Below, in pieces: positions 35,046 to 49,125 of a stretch of DNA of 64,000 nucleotides. The translations under genes were made by a program, and so were the position numbers. The DNA is from Tenodera sinensis (taxonomy: Eukaryota; Arthropoda; Insecta; Mantodea; Mantidae). The first letter of the stretch is position 1; every line of letters begins with the position of its first letter. A model generated the notes under the pieces. That model was not told where the DNA came from and ran no database searches. It saw only the letters and a program-made list of their open reading frames with translations. The stretch covers positions 140,884,868-140,948,867 of the forward strand of contig CM060964.1 in assembly GCA_030765045.1 (NCBI GenBank), given 5' to 3'.

Positions 35046-37544
35046 CCTCTTGAGCGATAGCCATTTAAAAGCTCCGCAGGCCGAGAACGGATACCCAATA
35101 TCCAGCGCAGGGCATTTAAATTGTTAAATGCGCTAAAAGTGCTTCCTAAATACACAGCTGTATTTTGCGTAAATTTTAAGTTATTTTAATGAAACAAAAA
35201 CTGGTATAAAACTCGTTATATGCAGTATACATGCACGTCATCAGCAAAGTGGACTGCATTAACAAATCGTTGAAATGGCACTATTTTGTTTCACTGTGGT
35301 GAGAAGTTAAGTTTGCTTTGTCGAACGCATCTAATATAAGTTCTCGGAAAGAAACAGTAGTGGACCCATTGTATGTGTGACCTATGCGTCAGCAAATCAC
35401 AGCATAATGTGAAATAGAGCACTACTGTATGCGTGGTTTATGAGTCATCAGAATAAAGCAGGTTTGCAATTTTTCCTTGCGCGTGTTTCGTAACTTGGAT
35501 ATAGCAGGCTCCGTTTGTTTCTTTCTTGAAATACATACGTATACTTTCCTGCTTATAGCTGAAGTGAGATGCTTTTGAGTGTTACATCTCAGAGTTAAAA
35601 CATGGCATCAACAAGCAGTGTCGCACAAAGGTTAGCGAGTGGTGGAAGTGTAAGGGCTTCTGAAATTACACAGGATAATGTGGAGGACTTCTTGCTGTGT
35701 GACAGCGATTTGGATATTGATGGCGAATTTTCCAAATTTGAGGGGGGTGTTGAGGATATAGGTACGAGTAGCAGTGAGGAAGAACGTGACCAAAGTCCTT
35801 CAGGTGTTCGTGAAGAGTCAACATTGTGGAGTGCTGAAAACAATTGCAATACAAATAGGCACATCTTCACGAGCACAGGCTCTGGTGTTCAACCCCAGGC
35901 TCAGCTGACTTCTGACAGCCAACCAATTGACATTTTCACAAAATTTTTTACTACTGACTTAGTGTCTCTCATTGTTTCGGAAACAAATGTATATGTGAGT
36001 AAGGTGAAGGAAGACCTGCTCCCTGAAGGTAAATTAGGGCCTAAGAGCAGAATTCAAAGATGGACAGAAGTAACACTCAATGAGATTTACAGGCTACTTG
36101 GTCTAATTATACTTATGGGTGTTATTCGTAAACCTGCGTTATACATGTATTGGTCCACAGATGACATGCTAGCTACTCCTTTTTTTGGGAAAATGCATGT
36201 CAAATAACAGGTTTACTTCAATTTTGCGGCTCCTTCATTTCACCTGCACAGAGAATGTAAATGACAAACTGCACAAAATTAGGCCTGTTTTAGATTATAT
36301 TATTTCAAAATTCAAAGAAAATTATGTGCCTGGTGAAAAGGTCACTGTTGATGAAAGCCTAATGCTTTGGAAGGGCCGCTTAGGTTGGAAGCAATACATC
36401 AAAACAAAAAGGGCTAGATTTGGCATAAAGAGTTTTGATGTTTGTGAAAGTAAAACGGGATATCTTTACAATAGCTGCATTTACACTGGTCAAGGGACTG
36501 ACAATACTGGAGACAAAGATTTGGGCTTATCTGGCTCCATAGTAATGCACCTAATGGAACCTGTGCTTGATCAGTGTAGGACTGTGTACTTAGATAACTG
36601 GTACAGCTCTCCTAAATTATACATGGCCTTACACAAAAGAAAGGCTAATGCAATTGGAACAGTACGTTCAAATCGTATTGGTTTGCCAAAAAATGTGAAT
36701 ATGAAGGCTCTAAGGAGAGGAAAATGGAGGTGCGTCAGCTCCCACCTTTGACCTACCTTGCCTGGCAGGACAGGAGGGTAGTTACGGCATTATCCAATTG
36801 CAGTTCTAAGATTTCGATGATTGACACTGGGAAAACAGATGCCCATACCAAAATGTGCATTTTCAAGCCTGACGTTATCCAGGAATACAATATGCATATG
36901 GGCGGTGTCAATCTAGTAGATCAGGTATTGCAAGCATATCCCTCTTTACGAAAAACAGTGAAATGGTATAAAAAGGTATTTTTGCACCAGCTGGATATAA
37001 CCATATACAATTGTTTGGTAATTTGGAGAGCTCTAAACCCACTCAAGACAATGACCTACCTGGACTTTTGACTATCAATAGCTCACAGCCTAATTGAACA
37101 ATACCAAGTTGAGAGGCCTCTTCATACTGGGGGTAGAAAATCCAAAACCCCTGCACCCCTCAGACTTCAAGGAAAACATTATCCTAAAAGGATACCGCCA
37201 ACAGCAAAGAAGTCCTGCCCATCTCGAAAGTGTTTCGTGTGCCGCAAGAAGGGAATTCGCAAGGAAACTGGGATGATGTGTTGCGAATGTGGAGATGTGC
37301 CCTTGTGTGTTTATCCCTGTTTTGAGGCATATCACTGCAGAAGGAACATATGAAGGTAAGCCAGTAAAGCAGTAAAGCATATAGAATTTAATTAAATGTT
37401 TCATAATGGAGGAAAATTAAAATAAGTTGAGTTAGAGGATAAATAAGGTTTAAATGCACAAATGCACAGGATGTGTATACACGCCCATATCGCTCGTCCG
37501 TCATTTTAAATGGACGTGATTTCACGTCCATATCCCTGAAGAGG
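35046..37544 (+). mobile_element. piggyBac-type transposon, near full length
   Basis: A 2499-bp element flanked by TTAA (35042-35045, 37545-37548). Inverted ends: left CCTCTTGAGCGAT, right (reverse complement) CCTCTTCAGGGAT. Just inside the right end is a hairpin, ATGGACGTGA-TT-TCACGTCCAT (37510-37531), also present in altered form in the deleted copy at 30718-31731. The transposase fills the middle in three open frames. Confidence 0.95.
35602..37353 (+). pseudogene. piggyBac transposase with two frameshifts, one stop and a changed catalytic residue
   Basis: The start ATG at 35602 opens an acidic N-terminus, then a DDE transposase of the piggyBac (DDE_Tnp_1_7) type. The frame shifts near 36190 and back near 36740, and a TGA at 37069-37071 interrupts the C-terminal part. 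Motifs: EKVTVDESLMLWKGRLGWKQ with the first aspartate, VYLDNWYSSPKLY with the second, and NMHMGGVNLVDQ, where the expected GGVD has asparagine in place of the third aspartate. The C-terminus is a cysteine-rich domain at 37213-37350 (KCFVCRKKGIRK, CCECGDVPLC), in frame with the third segment after the TGA. Length fits the family. Confidence 0.92.
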
Positions 37545-38008
37545 TTAAGGGAATAGGTTACTCGGAATTGAAGTCCATCGCAACAACATTAGGAGAGAGA
37601 AGAGGCTGAGTTGTGAACCATTAAATTGAAGTGTTATGTGGAGGAAAATCCAAACGGTGATTACAGAGAGAGCAAACAAAGTCACAACATGATGTTCATT
37701 ACACCATTTAGTGACATAGTTGTGGATCTACCTGGCATTTTAGATTCCCTTTGTCATTTATTGACTAGTTTCTCATTAAATAAGAACCAGTGACAATATC
37801 TCTTGGATACATATCTGCTTATTATTTACTTAGATTACCCATTGAACTAGAATAAAATCAGTGATACTATACTGCAACCCCTCCCCCCTACTTGTTAGAT
37901 GCTTATAAACTTTGTGCAAATGAATCAGACAAGCAGTAATCAGACCATCAAGTTGAACCAGTAAAGGTAAAAGACTTGATAAATAAATTGAACAAATAAG
38001 AAACTAAA

Positions 38009-38158
38009 TTTTAAGAGGTAGAACTGGAACTTAAAAATTCAAATCCCAGTTGTGGCATTGAATTTTTAAGTTCCAGTTCTACCTCTTAAACTTTGCCCAC
38101 ACACGGCTTGTGTGTTTAAAAACACCAACAGTAAGTTTGTTGGCATAAATAAATAATA
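38009..38158 (+). repeat. SINE family B copy with a 33-bp inverted repeat
   Basis: Positions 38009-38041 and 38057-38089 are perfect inverted repeats of 33 bp around a 15-base spacer. From 38042 onward the sequence is the SINE body reading + (CCCAGTTGTGGCATTG ... GGCATAAATAAATAATA), nearly identical to the reverse complement of 7331-7441. The left arm is an inverted partial copy of the same repeat. Confidence 0.8.
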
Positions 38159-38159
38159 A

Positions 38160-38930
38160 GAAACTAAATGTTTTTAGAAGATCCTTGATTTCTTGTTTAC
38201 ACCTTCAGAGAGAAAGTGAAACCAAATGGCTAGCAATTATGAAAATGGAAACACAGTCTGAGGAACGGAAACATTTGTACCCAAAATACTACTTGTAAAA
38301 TGTGGAAGTTGAAAACTTCTTAGTTCATGTTTAAAAGGACAGAAGGTAGGAGACAGATCCAGCTTAATTGAAGGATGGATGTTATTTTTCTGTGTTGTGT
38401 ATGTTCACAGTTGTTTAGCAACTTTTGTTTACATAATTAATTATGGCGAACTTTAGTAAAAGTGATGTGACTAATAGTATAGAGAATTATTTAGTTGGAT
38501 TTTACAGCACACCACTTATATTTTATGAAAAAACGTTTCAGAAGCTACTGGTTCAATTGTCAGGTTTGGGTTAACTGCCAGAATGGCTCGATGTAGTAGT
38601 TGTGTTCCTCTCTGGTAGTGGTCAGACAAACTTCTGCCTTAAGATGTTGTTGGCTGGGATTTCAAAATTGAAAGTTTCATCCCTTGCTTTCCTAGATGTA
38701 TACATATATTTTCCCATATTAAAAGTTTCATCTTTCCTATTGTGTTTCTGGGAGATAATGGTTTTTCTCCCAAAAAATGCGAAGTTACTACTGGTTTTTC
38801 TTTTTACTTGTTTTGTGTGTCTGGTGTGCACCTTTACTGATGCTTTTATGTTTCCCTTTTGTTTTCCAAATGATCTTTTCACAATAATTGCCACTTATTT
38901 GATAAATTCCTGAGACCTGTCCTCCTATAG
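38160..38930. other. No gene seen
   Basis: AT-rich intronic sequence. The two overlapping open frames of about 100 codons near 38602-38913 have no recognisable domain. Confidence 0.6.
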
Positions 38931-39659
38931 CAGTGGTGTCAATCATGGCCCTTAGTGGCAATGTCATGAAAGCAGGCCACTCACCGTGCCCAGGACTTAG
39001 CAGGCCAATATGTTAGAAACCAGTTCAGTGTAGTTTTCGCGTGATGGACCCAGAGCAATGGCTGCATTGGAGACTGCAGGCATGAATAGACCGGACTCGC
39101 CTATTGGGCTTAGGTCTTTTGAATCTGATTGGCAAAAACAATCGCTATGTAAAGTTGGCAGTAGTATTCATTGTCTACTGTGCAATCAGTATGTTGCGCT
39201 AAAAATACAACATACAAATACATTATGAATTGAACAGGCAGCATGTGGTGAACTTAAATTTGGAGCAAATCGCCAGCCCCTATTACTAATTATGTCAGAA
39301 AGTTGTAACAGTATATTGTTACTTTAATCAACTTGAATAACTGCTTAAACTGATAAGTAGTTTCCTATTTATGGCTGATAGAAGTATTGTTCTCTTCATA
39401 CATCAAACCTTTTCTATATGTATCCTTTTAGGCGGTCCTGAAGGTCAACATTCATATGGTATACATATTGTAAGAAAGGTTTTACCTGTAGACTAGCCAA
39501 GCTGCAGGTATACATACAGGTGACTGCTAATAATGCACCTAGCATTGATATATCATTCTCTGTGCCATTACTTCCAATATTTATGCAGTTATGTCCTGAT
39601 CTGCCTGCAATCTGGACACCACTGCCTGTAGGATCTCATCATTTAATTTGGAATTTTAA

Positions 39660-40223
39660 CAGCTAATTGTTTTGGGGGTCCAGGGTGTTATACTGTTTGG
39701 GAGTAGTCATGGGAGGGGCATAGCATCCCTGCTAAAAGAGGATTTGGGGAACGATTTTGATGTAGTAGGTATAGTTAAACCCAGTGCTGGGCTTTCTGAT
39801 GTCACTGAAGATCTGGTAAAACTTACTCAAGGTTTTACTAAAAGGGATCATGTTGTGATAGTGGGTGGGCCAGGAAATAGCCTGGATAGAGATCGTAATT
39901 ACATTACTGAGAAGGATCTATATGACATCAGTAAGACCAGTAGCCATACCAATGTGGAATTTGTTGGACTTCTTCAGAGGCATGACAAGCCGCAGTTTCA
40001 TTGGAGGGTGAGGGATATGAATCTGCGACTTGAAAGTGCCCTGTTGAGTCCTATCACTTCCCACATTGAAATGATAGATGCTAAAGGGATAGGCAGAGAT
40101 GGTTACACATCTCATGGTCTTCACCTTTACTCTGGAGGCAAAAAGCAGCTTTCGCAGCTAATTGCCAATCGAATTAGGGATAGAATTCCTGTTGTCAGGC
40201 GTAATGGGCTTTTTTTAGGTTAG
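39660..40223 (+). CDS. LINE ORF1, SGNH-hydrolase-like domain (5' incomplete)
   Basis: About 187 codons open from a stop at 39657. No good ATG is seen, so the N-terminal part is probably lost to a frameshift or lies upstream. The order of blocks fits the SGNH-like ORF1 domain of CR1-type LINEs: VILFGSSHGRGIASLL (block I; serine replaces the usual aspartate of GDS), GIVKPSAGLSDV, VVIVGGPGNSLDRD, FVGLLQRHDKP, and SHGLHLYSGGKKQLSQL, which holds the histidine of block V. It ends 35 bases before ORF2 in a different frame. The - strand LINE has the same kind of domain, but less preserved. Esterase activity is uncertain, given the changed block I. Confidence 0.75.
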   Translation, partial: QLIVLGVQGVILFGSSHGRGIASLLKEDLGNDFDVVGIVKPSAGLSDVTEDLVKLTQGFTKRDHVVIVGGPGNSLDRDRNYITEKDLYDISKTSSHTNVEFVGLLQRHDKPQFHWRVRDMNLRLESALLSPITSHIEMIDAKGIGRDGYTSHGLHLYSGGKKQLSQLIANRIRDRIPVVRRNGLFLG

Positions 40224-40258
40224 ATGAGGTCCCCAAATATAACCATAAAAACAATATA

Positions 40259-43193
40259 ATGAAAAAAGATGTACATAAAGGGATAACCATAAACAATATT
40301 AATGTACAAAATTCAAATAATACTAAAAACTTTTTTTGTATATTTCACCAAAACATAAGAGATTTAAGAAACAAGACAGATGAACTTTCCCTTAGCCTTA
40401 CTTCTGAAAAACTACGGCCACATGTAATATGTCTATCTGAACATCATTTAACACAACAGGAATTCTTACCGATTTCATTACATGGGTACTCTTTGGGGAC
40501 GACGTTTTCAAGACAAAACTTACAAAAAGGTGGGGTTTGCATATTTGTAAGAGATGATGTCCCTTATAAGGTTATAAATGTTTCTAAGTTTTGCATTGAA
40601 CAGGACATAGAGATGTGCGCAGTTCAGTTAAATATAAATGAAGTAAATTTAATAATTATAGCTTTATACCGGTCACCATTAGGTAACTATGAGGTGTTCA
40701 AAAAGCAATTAGAAGGTTCCCTAAAGCTTCTTTTTAAACCTAAAAGAGAATTAATTATATGCGGTGATATAAACATTGACTACTTAACTCCTAATTCTCG
40801 GAGGGATCAAGTCAGTTCTATATTTGCAACATATAACATGTCCCACACGGTAAACTTTCCCACAAGAATACAAAATACTTCATCCACAGCAATAGATAAT
40901 ATGTTTATAAGTATAGATAGAATAAAATCACACACCATTGAACCATTCGCAAATGGCCTATCAGATCACGAGGCACAAATATTACACTTGAAAGAAATAA
41001 ATCTAAAGTTAAAATCAAAATACAAGCATAAAAGATCCAGAATAATAGATGAAAGTAACATAAAAAGTTTTAAGCAAGCACTAAAACAAGAATCTTGGAA
41101 TGAAATTTATGTAACGGAGGGACTAAACAACAAGTTTAATAAATTTTTGCAGCTGTTCAAAATTAATTTTGAAGCATGCTTCCCAATTAAATATGCTAAA
41201 GTACACAATCGCAAGCAAAATAACCCCTGGATTACATTAGGTATTAAAACTTCATGTAGGCGGAAAAAAGAATTATATCAGGAAATAAAATATAATAACA
41301 ACAAAAATTTAGAAATTTACTATAAAAGATATTGCAAAATCCTCAAAGAAACAATAAAAGCCGCTAAAATATTGCATGATAAAAAACAGATATGTAATTC
41401 TGGAAATAAAATAAAAACAATTTGGAATATAATAAAGAGAGAAACAGGAAGGTGCGCCCAAGAAACCCCCCCAATAATACTGAACACTGATAATCTAGTA
41501 ATTAGTGATCCTCAGATGGTAGCAGATACTTTTAACAATTTCTTTCTGAATGTAACAGACAAATTAAACATCAAAGTTGGAAACAAGGAATCGTCCCTAA
41601 ACTTTTTAAGAACTTCATTAACTGATGAAATCCCTAAATTTAACATGGATATGACAACTGCATTTGAAATTAACAGTGTAATAAATTCCCTTAAGTCTAA
41701 AAACTCGTCTGGATATGATGAAGTAACAAGCAAAATGCTAAAAGCATGTTCACATGAAATAAGCATTCCTCTCAGTTATTTATGTAATGAATCACTAAAG
41801 ACTGGAATATTTCCTGACAGAATGAAATACTCAACTGTCAAACCCCTTTTCAAAAAAGGCAAACAAAATGATGTCTCAAATTACAGACCAATATCCCTCT
41901 TACCAATATTCTCTAAAGTATTTGAGAAAGTAATGTTTAACAGACTGTATAATCATATGGAAATTAATAATCCGAGAGCAGTTTGGATTTAGAAAACGAA
42001 TATCAACCAATAATGCAATCTACAAACTCTCTCATGAAGTGTTGACAGCGTTAAATGATAGTATGCATGTGGGTGGCATTTTTTGTGATCTAGCAAAAGC
42101 ATTTGATTGTGTAAACCATTAAATTTTGATAGGAAAACTACAGTTCTATGGGATAAAAAATGAAAATCTAAATTGGTTTATATCATACTTAAAAGGAAGA
42201 AAACAAAGGGTCGAAATCAGCAATCCCAACCAGTATAACAACAACACATCGGATTGGAAATCAATTAAACATGGCGTTCCCCAGGGATCGATATTGGGGC
42301 CTCTATTATTTTTAATCTACATAAATGACCTCCCACTATACATAAATAACATTGCTAGTATCTATCTATTTGCAGATGATACCAGTGTCCTCGTGAAAAG
42401 CAAAAATTTAAGTGAGTGCGTTATCAAATTAAATTATGTACTAAACTGCATGTCAAATTGGTTTAAAGCAAACAAACTGTCAGTAAACCTTGAAAAAACA
42501 AAATTCATTAAATTCATAACTAATCGTTCACCACATACCCATATAGAAATAGGAATCAATGATATTTTACTGGAACAACCTAATGAGGTAAAATCTCTAG
42601 GTCTCCAAGTAGACAACCACCTGGATTGGAAGTCACATATTAATTACATTACACCTAAGCTTAATGCAGCATGTTATGCCATCCGATCTCTGGTTAACTT
42701 CCACACGATTGACACACTGAAGTTAGTTTATTTCGCTTATTTTAACTCCATTATGGAATATGGAATAATGTCCTGGGGAAATTCAGTGTATAGTAAGAAC
42801 ATATTCCTAATACAAAAGAAGGTTATACGAATAATATGCAACACCCATAGAAGGCTGTCATGTAGAGATCTATTTCGGAAACTGGGTATATTAACCTTAC
42901 CTTGCATATATATACTATCTATTTTAAAATTTTATGCTAATAACCAGAATTGCTTTACAACTAACATGGAAATTCATACGTTTAACACTAGGCAAAAAAG
43001 AAATATACATCGTCCCAATGCCAAACTCTCTTGCTTCCAGAAAGGTGTTTATTGTGAAACAATTAAAATATTTAATGCTCTCCCCAGTAATCTAAAGGAA
43101 AATGTTAGCAATTTCAGAGTTTTTAAAGCTTCCCTCAAAGAGTATCTCTGTGATAAGTCATTTTATTCTGTAGAGGAATATTTAAATCAATAA
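40259..43193 (+). pseudogene. LINE ORF2: endonuclease plus reverse transcriptase, two lesions
   Basis: The first open frame (40259-41992) holds the endonuclease: FHQNIRDLRNKTDEL, VICLSEHHLTQQ, IALYRSPLGNYE, ICGDINIDYL and GLSDHEAQIL, all catalytic blocks present. It continues into the reverse transcriptase fingers (KPLFKKGKQNDVSNYRPISL). A one-base frameshift near 41970 moves the reading to the frame used after 42126. Motif A there is intact (FCDLAKAFDCVNH), but a TAA at 42120-42122 follows directly. The rest is open: KHGVPQGSILGPLLFLIYIN, YLFADDTSVLVKS with both aspartates, and the C-terminal domain. So all catalytic residues remain; one frameshift and one stop prevent translation. Confidence 0.92.
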
Positions 43194-45145
43194 TCAGTCA
43201 GATCAGTTGTATTGTTCGATAGGTACCAATTAGGGAATTAAGTATAACAAGGGTAGCTGAAAATTCAATAATGACGTGCAGGCTACAAAAAGCCAACTAA
43301 TTGATTACAATTTAAGTTCCAATATTAAGTAACAGTGTTAATATGTTTGTTGATATTTTGAAAATGTATATTTGAACAATCATGTTGGACACGCTTTATG
43401 TAAAAGTAAGGATGTAAATAGATCTTCTGTATATATGAACATAATTGAAATGTTGTCTACTCTGTACATTACATACTATGTAAGAATTGAAATAGGTATG
43501 CTATGATTAATGTGCACAGTTAATATTTTGAGGTCGCTTATCTTAAATTTGACACACTTAACACATGAGTAAGAATATTGTTTACTAATAAGCTAAATGT
43601 ACATGTGTAACATGTTAGAATGTATTACTTAGCTATAAATTTGGACTGCTTTTTCATACAAGCAAAAATGTAAACATTGAAGCAATGACACAGTCTGTAA
43701 AAGCCAAGTAACATGATTTTGTACATGTATAATAACTATGTAAGTGTCAATGCACTAGAAGTATTATCTTCATCTCGTACTTTAACAGCAAAACATGAAA
43801 CCTATACATGTTTTGCATGTTTTTTATGCATTTAATTGTAAATGCTTTTGACATGTTCTATGTTCAAGGTCTGACTGGCCATCATTGAACCTACAGAACG
43901 CAATCTAATCTAATCTAATCTAATCTGAAGACATTTTGAACTTCGTAGAAAGTGGAATGGGTGGTACATGAATGTTTTTAAGGTCTGGTTTACTTGTTTG
44001 CTGGAGATGAGTGTGCTTGTATCTCTCATTCTCTTCTTACTTTTTGTGCTATGTTTATCTTCTTGTGTACCACATCCTTCTCAATCCATTTTCTGTCACT
44101 ATGTTTATAATGTTGCTTAGTTCATGTTCATATGTGTCTTTGCTGAAGGAAATATTAATGTGTGCAGTAAATTGTTAAGTACAGTAGGGACAATAAATAG
44201 TTCTGTGCTGGTGATCTACTTTCCTAGTGCACTGAAGAGAGTATATACCTAATGCCTTTGCTGCAACAGCTGCCTGCTGGAAGACAGAGTTCATCACTTC
44301 TTGATCACTGGTTTATTGTCACTATGTTCAATTTGCTTTATCATAATTTATAAACCCCGTGGTCCATCCAAGTCAAGGCCTATCACCCGAATACTGCATC
44401 TCCCACCTCCACCTACCTCAGACGTCATGAGTGGGGTGCAGTACTAGAGGTGGGATGTGGTCAGTACCATCATCGTTTGTAATTACACATATATGCACAA
44501 ACCCAGTCACACAAATACCTATGCTATGAGTGTAGATTTGATCCTCATATTATGGGCACACTTTCTTCTCTGTATTGTGTAATTGCCCGCAAGAATGAAA
44601 CTCGAAAAGTTTGAATGTGGTACCTTTCCTGCAATATTCTCATGTTCTCTCTTGTTTTCTGCCACTTGAATCCCAAGTTTGTCAACATTATTTTCAAACT
44701 TTGTCCTACCTTCATTAAAATTTGTGGCTTCCCTAATTTTAGGTAGCAATTTATTGATGGTGGGCAGCATTTTTTGATCGTGTAAAAATTATAAATAATG
44801 TGTTGAATAACACACTTCAAAATCATCTATATCTGTGATAAGCTTTTATAAATTTGCACTTTGCCAGCAGTTTCAAAGGAAATATTTCATTTTTCACACT
44901 ATCTTCCTTCCATACACTTTTTTCACTGGCATCAATAATTCACCAGTAATTGCTTGAGGTTTCCTGAATGCATGGACATTATTCACAACTTCCCTTGTTT
45001 AGCTAGGGAAAGTTTCTGTACCATTTTGATAAAATTGGAGGCATTGTAGTTTGTATAAGAAGGTAAAAAGACAAGAACTTCCAATAAGCATGCCAAAACA
45101 CAGTATATACTCTCCAAGTTTAATTACAGAAACACATAGGAACTA

Positions 45146-45225
45146 TTATTTATTTATGCCAACAAACTTACTGCTGGTGTTTTCGAATACACAACTAAAA
45201 CTCAATGCCACAGCCAGGATTTGAA
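45146..45225 (-). repeat. SINE family B, partial - strand copy
   Basis: TATTTATTTATGCCAACAAA and following bases match the start of 7330-7478 with an internal deletion of the middle of the body. It ends in the B-box-like segment (CAGGATTTGAACACAGAGAC). Confidence 0.65.
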
Positions 45226-45284
45226 CACAGAGACAACTTGCCAATACGACATTGAATTCTCCATCAGATTGTAATATTTGCAAG

Positions 45285-45492
45285 TCGCTGTTGGGGTGTT
45301 TATCTCTGATGTGAGATTCCCTTTGTGGTCTACTGGGAAAAATACGATTTGGTTGAAGAATTCAATGTCATGCTGGCAAGTTGTCACAGTAGCTCAGTGG
45401 TTAGAGCAACCACATGCGAAAGGGAAAGTCTGTGGTTCAAATTCCAGCTATGGCATTAAGTTTTTCAGTTCCGATTCTACCTCTCAGACATA
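45285..45492 (+). repeat. SINE family B, + strand copy with tRNA-like head
   Basis: The tRNA-like head carries an A box TAGCTCAGTGG (45391-45401 region) and B box GGTTCAAATTCC (45434-45445), then the family body (GGCATTAAGTTTTTCAGTTC). About 110 bases upstream of the head also match 54715-54800, so the repeat unit extends upstream of the tRNA part. Orientation is opposite to the 45146 fragment beside it. Confidence 0.75.
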
Positions 45493-45792
45493 GGAACTAA
45501 TTTATGCATAGAAAGTTCAGTATAACGCAAACAGACAGCTGGCAAGGGAGGTGTTATTTGGACTACTGCCTCTGTTTGACTGGACTGGTTGTGTTCATAT
45601 GTGCATGCCCGAGAATTTGAGGCTCTCTCACTGTCCAGACAATAACTATGCATCCAGGCTTCACCAGCAAAGAACTATCATCCCTACTGCACTGCATGTT
45701 GATCTTGAACTGAGCTGTGTTCTTGCTGTAGCATATCTGATGAAACAGTAGCAGTTTTCTCGTGAATTGTATTTTTGAGTCTGTTGATATCA

Positions 45793-46879
45793 TGGAGGAT
45801 ATGAGTAGACCTTACCCTTTAGAGGCCACCCCTTCCCAAAAAGAAGTATGGTGCAGTGAACTCAGGCATGTGGAGGGCCACTGAATGTCACCAGATCTGA
45901 AGAGAAGTTACTCGGGTAAAGCAGCACACAGTATATTCATTGAAAGATACTCTTGTGTGTGCTGTGGCTCCTTTCACTTGAACCACAAATTCTCGTTTCA
46001 GTTCCATTACCTCAACTCATGAAGGAAAAGGTTATCATTTTTGCAGTAATACTCAGAGACTGCAACTGCAAATAAGGGCCCAGAATTCCTCAGACACTTC
46101 AAAATTCTGGATCCAGAAATTATATTACACTGAATGGCACAGACTCCTCTGCTGAGATCTTCTCACACATTCTACATTTTTAGATGATGCACTGTTTTTT
46201 GACAAACATAAAGTTTGTCCTGAACCAATCCGGTGTCATGTCACTAATGCGTTCTCCAACTATTTTTTATGATGGTGTAATGCCTTGCTGCTGATTATAA
46301 CCTAAAGACTGCTGAAACTGACCCTGAACAACAATAATTGACTTGCTTAAAACAAACAGTTCTATGCAGGAAATGTGCTGCAGTACAACCCAACATTCTA
46401 TGGCTAACTGAATCCAAGATAGTACTAAACCCAATCCAGGTGCTAAAACTAGTGCACCAACAACCACCTACACAGCATTACCAACTGAATATAGGAAAAG
46501 TTAAGTGCTGCCCCTGTAAAGTTGAACGGTTAAAAAACATAAAAGAGATTAAATTTTAAAAATTAAAAGTTTGGATTAAAAAATCTTGTTTTCTTACTCA
46601 GGTTGATAATTGATGGAACAAACCATGTAGTTCATTCATAACAGTATCTTCACATTTTGTATTCATATTTATTTTAATCCTTAGAACACATGTGTTCTTG
46701 AATACATCATCTCAGAATTTATGTGCATAAATCATATTTGCTATATTTAAATATGTAAAACAACATTTATGTCAGTTTTAGTTTTTCAAAGAAACTGGAG
46801 TAAAACTGGTATTCCTGAAGCTTCTCCTCATGCATAGTTAAGTTAAAAATAATCAACACATTTATTATTATTTCTGCAG
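45793..46879. other. No gene seen
   Basis: Non-repetitive in appearance. Short open frames on both strands (for example 46267-46559) have no recognisable motif. Confidence 0.5.
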
Positions 46880-46914
46880 TGAAAAGAGGACGCAGAAGGA
46901 GAGCAAGAAACTAA
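46880..46914 (+). CDS. RhoGAPp190: Candidate alternative last exon of p190 (basic tail)
   Basis: A strong acceptor (TTATTATTTCTGCAG) precedes 46880. The single A left by exon G plus TG gives a codon, and the frame then reads MKRGRRRRARN and stops at 46912. A short, strongly basic end at this place would give a p190 isoform of pseudoGTPase domains without a RhoGAP domain. In vertebrate p190 a basic KRKGRHRG-like patch occurs in the linker between the tyrosine region and the RhoGAP domain. So this may instead be a decayed or mis-assembled internal exon. An AATAAA at about 47818 could end a transcript. Phase agreement alone happens by chance one time in three. Confidence 0.4.

Positions 46915-49125
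<2,211 letters not shown>

Larger units (their letters stand above)
38930..43926 (+). mobile_element. LINE (non-LTR retrotransposon), nearly complete
   Basis: ORF1 ends at 40223; ORF2 runs from 40259 to 43193; a 3' untranslated part follows and ends in five tandem TAATC units (43902-43926), a short-repeat 3' end instead of poly-A, as in several LINE groups. The C-terminus (KSFYSVEEYLNQ) matches the type in the - strand LINE at 20450-25067. The 5' limit is uncertain, somewhere between 38930 and 39650. Few lesions are seen, so this is one of the younger insertions. Confidence 0.85.
32242..46879 (+). other. p190 intron after exon G
   Basis: At least 14.6 kb to the first phase-compatible acceptor. 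It carries a Tc1-type element with a nested SINE, a piggyBac element, SINE copies and a near full-length LINE. The stretches 32250-32780, 34240-35040, 37550-38000 and 43930-45140 contain no feature I recognise. Confidence 0.6.

Noticed and set aside
38602..38913. Overlapping frames of 103 (+) and 90 (-) codons as a gene
   Set aside because: Hydrophobic composition comes from T-rich sequence; no motif or supporting signals.
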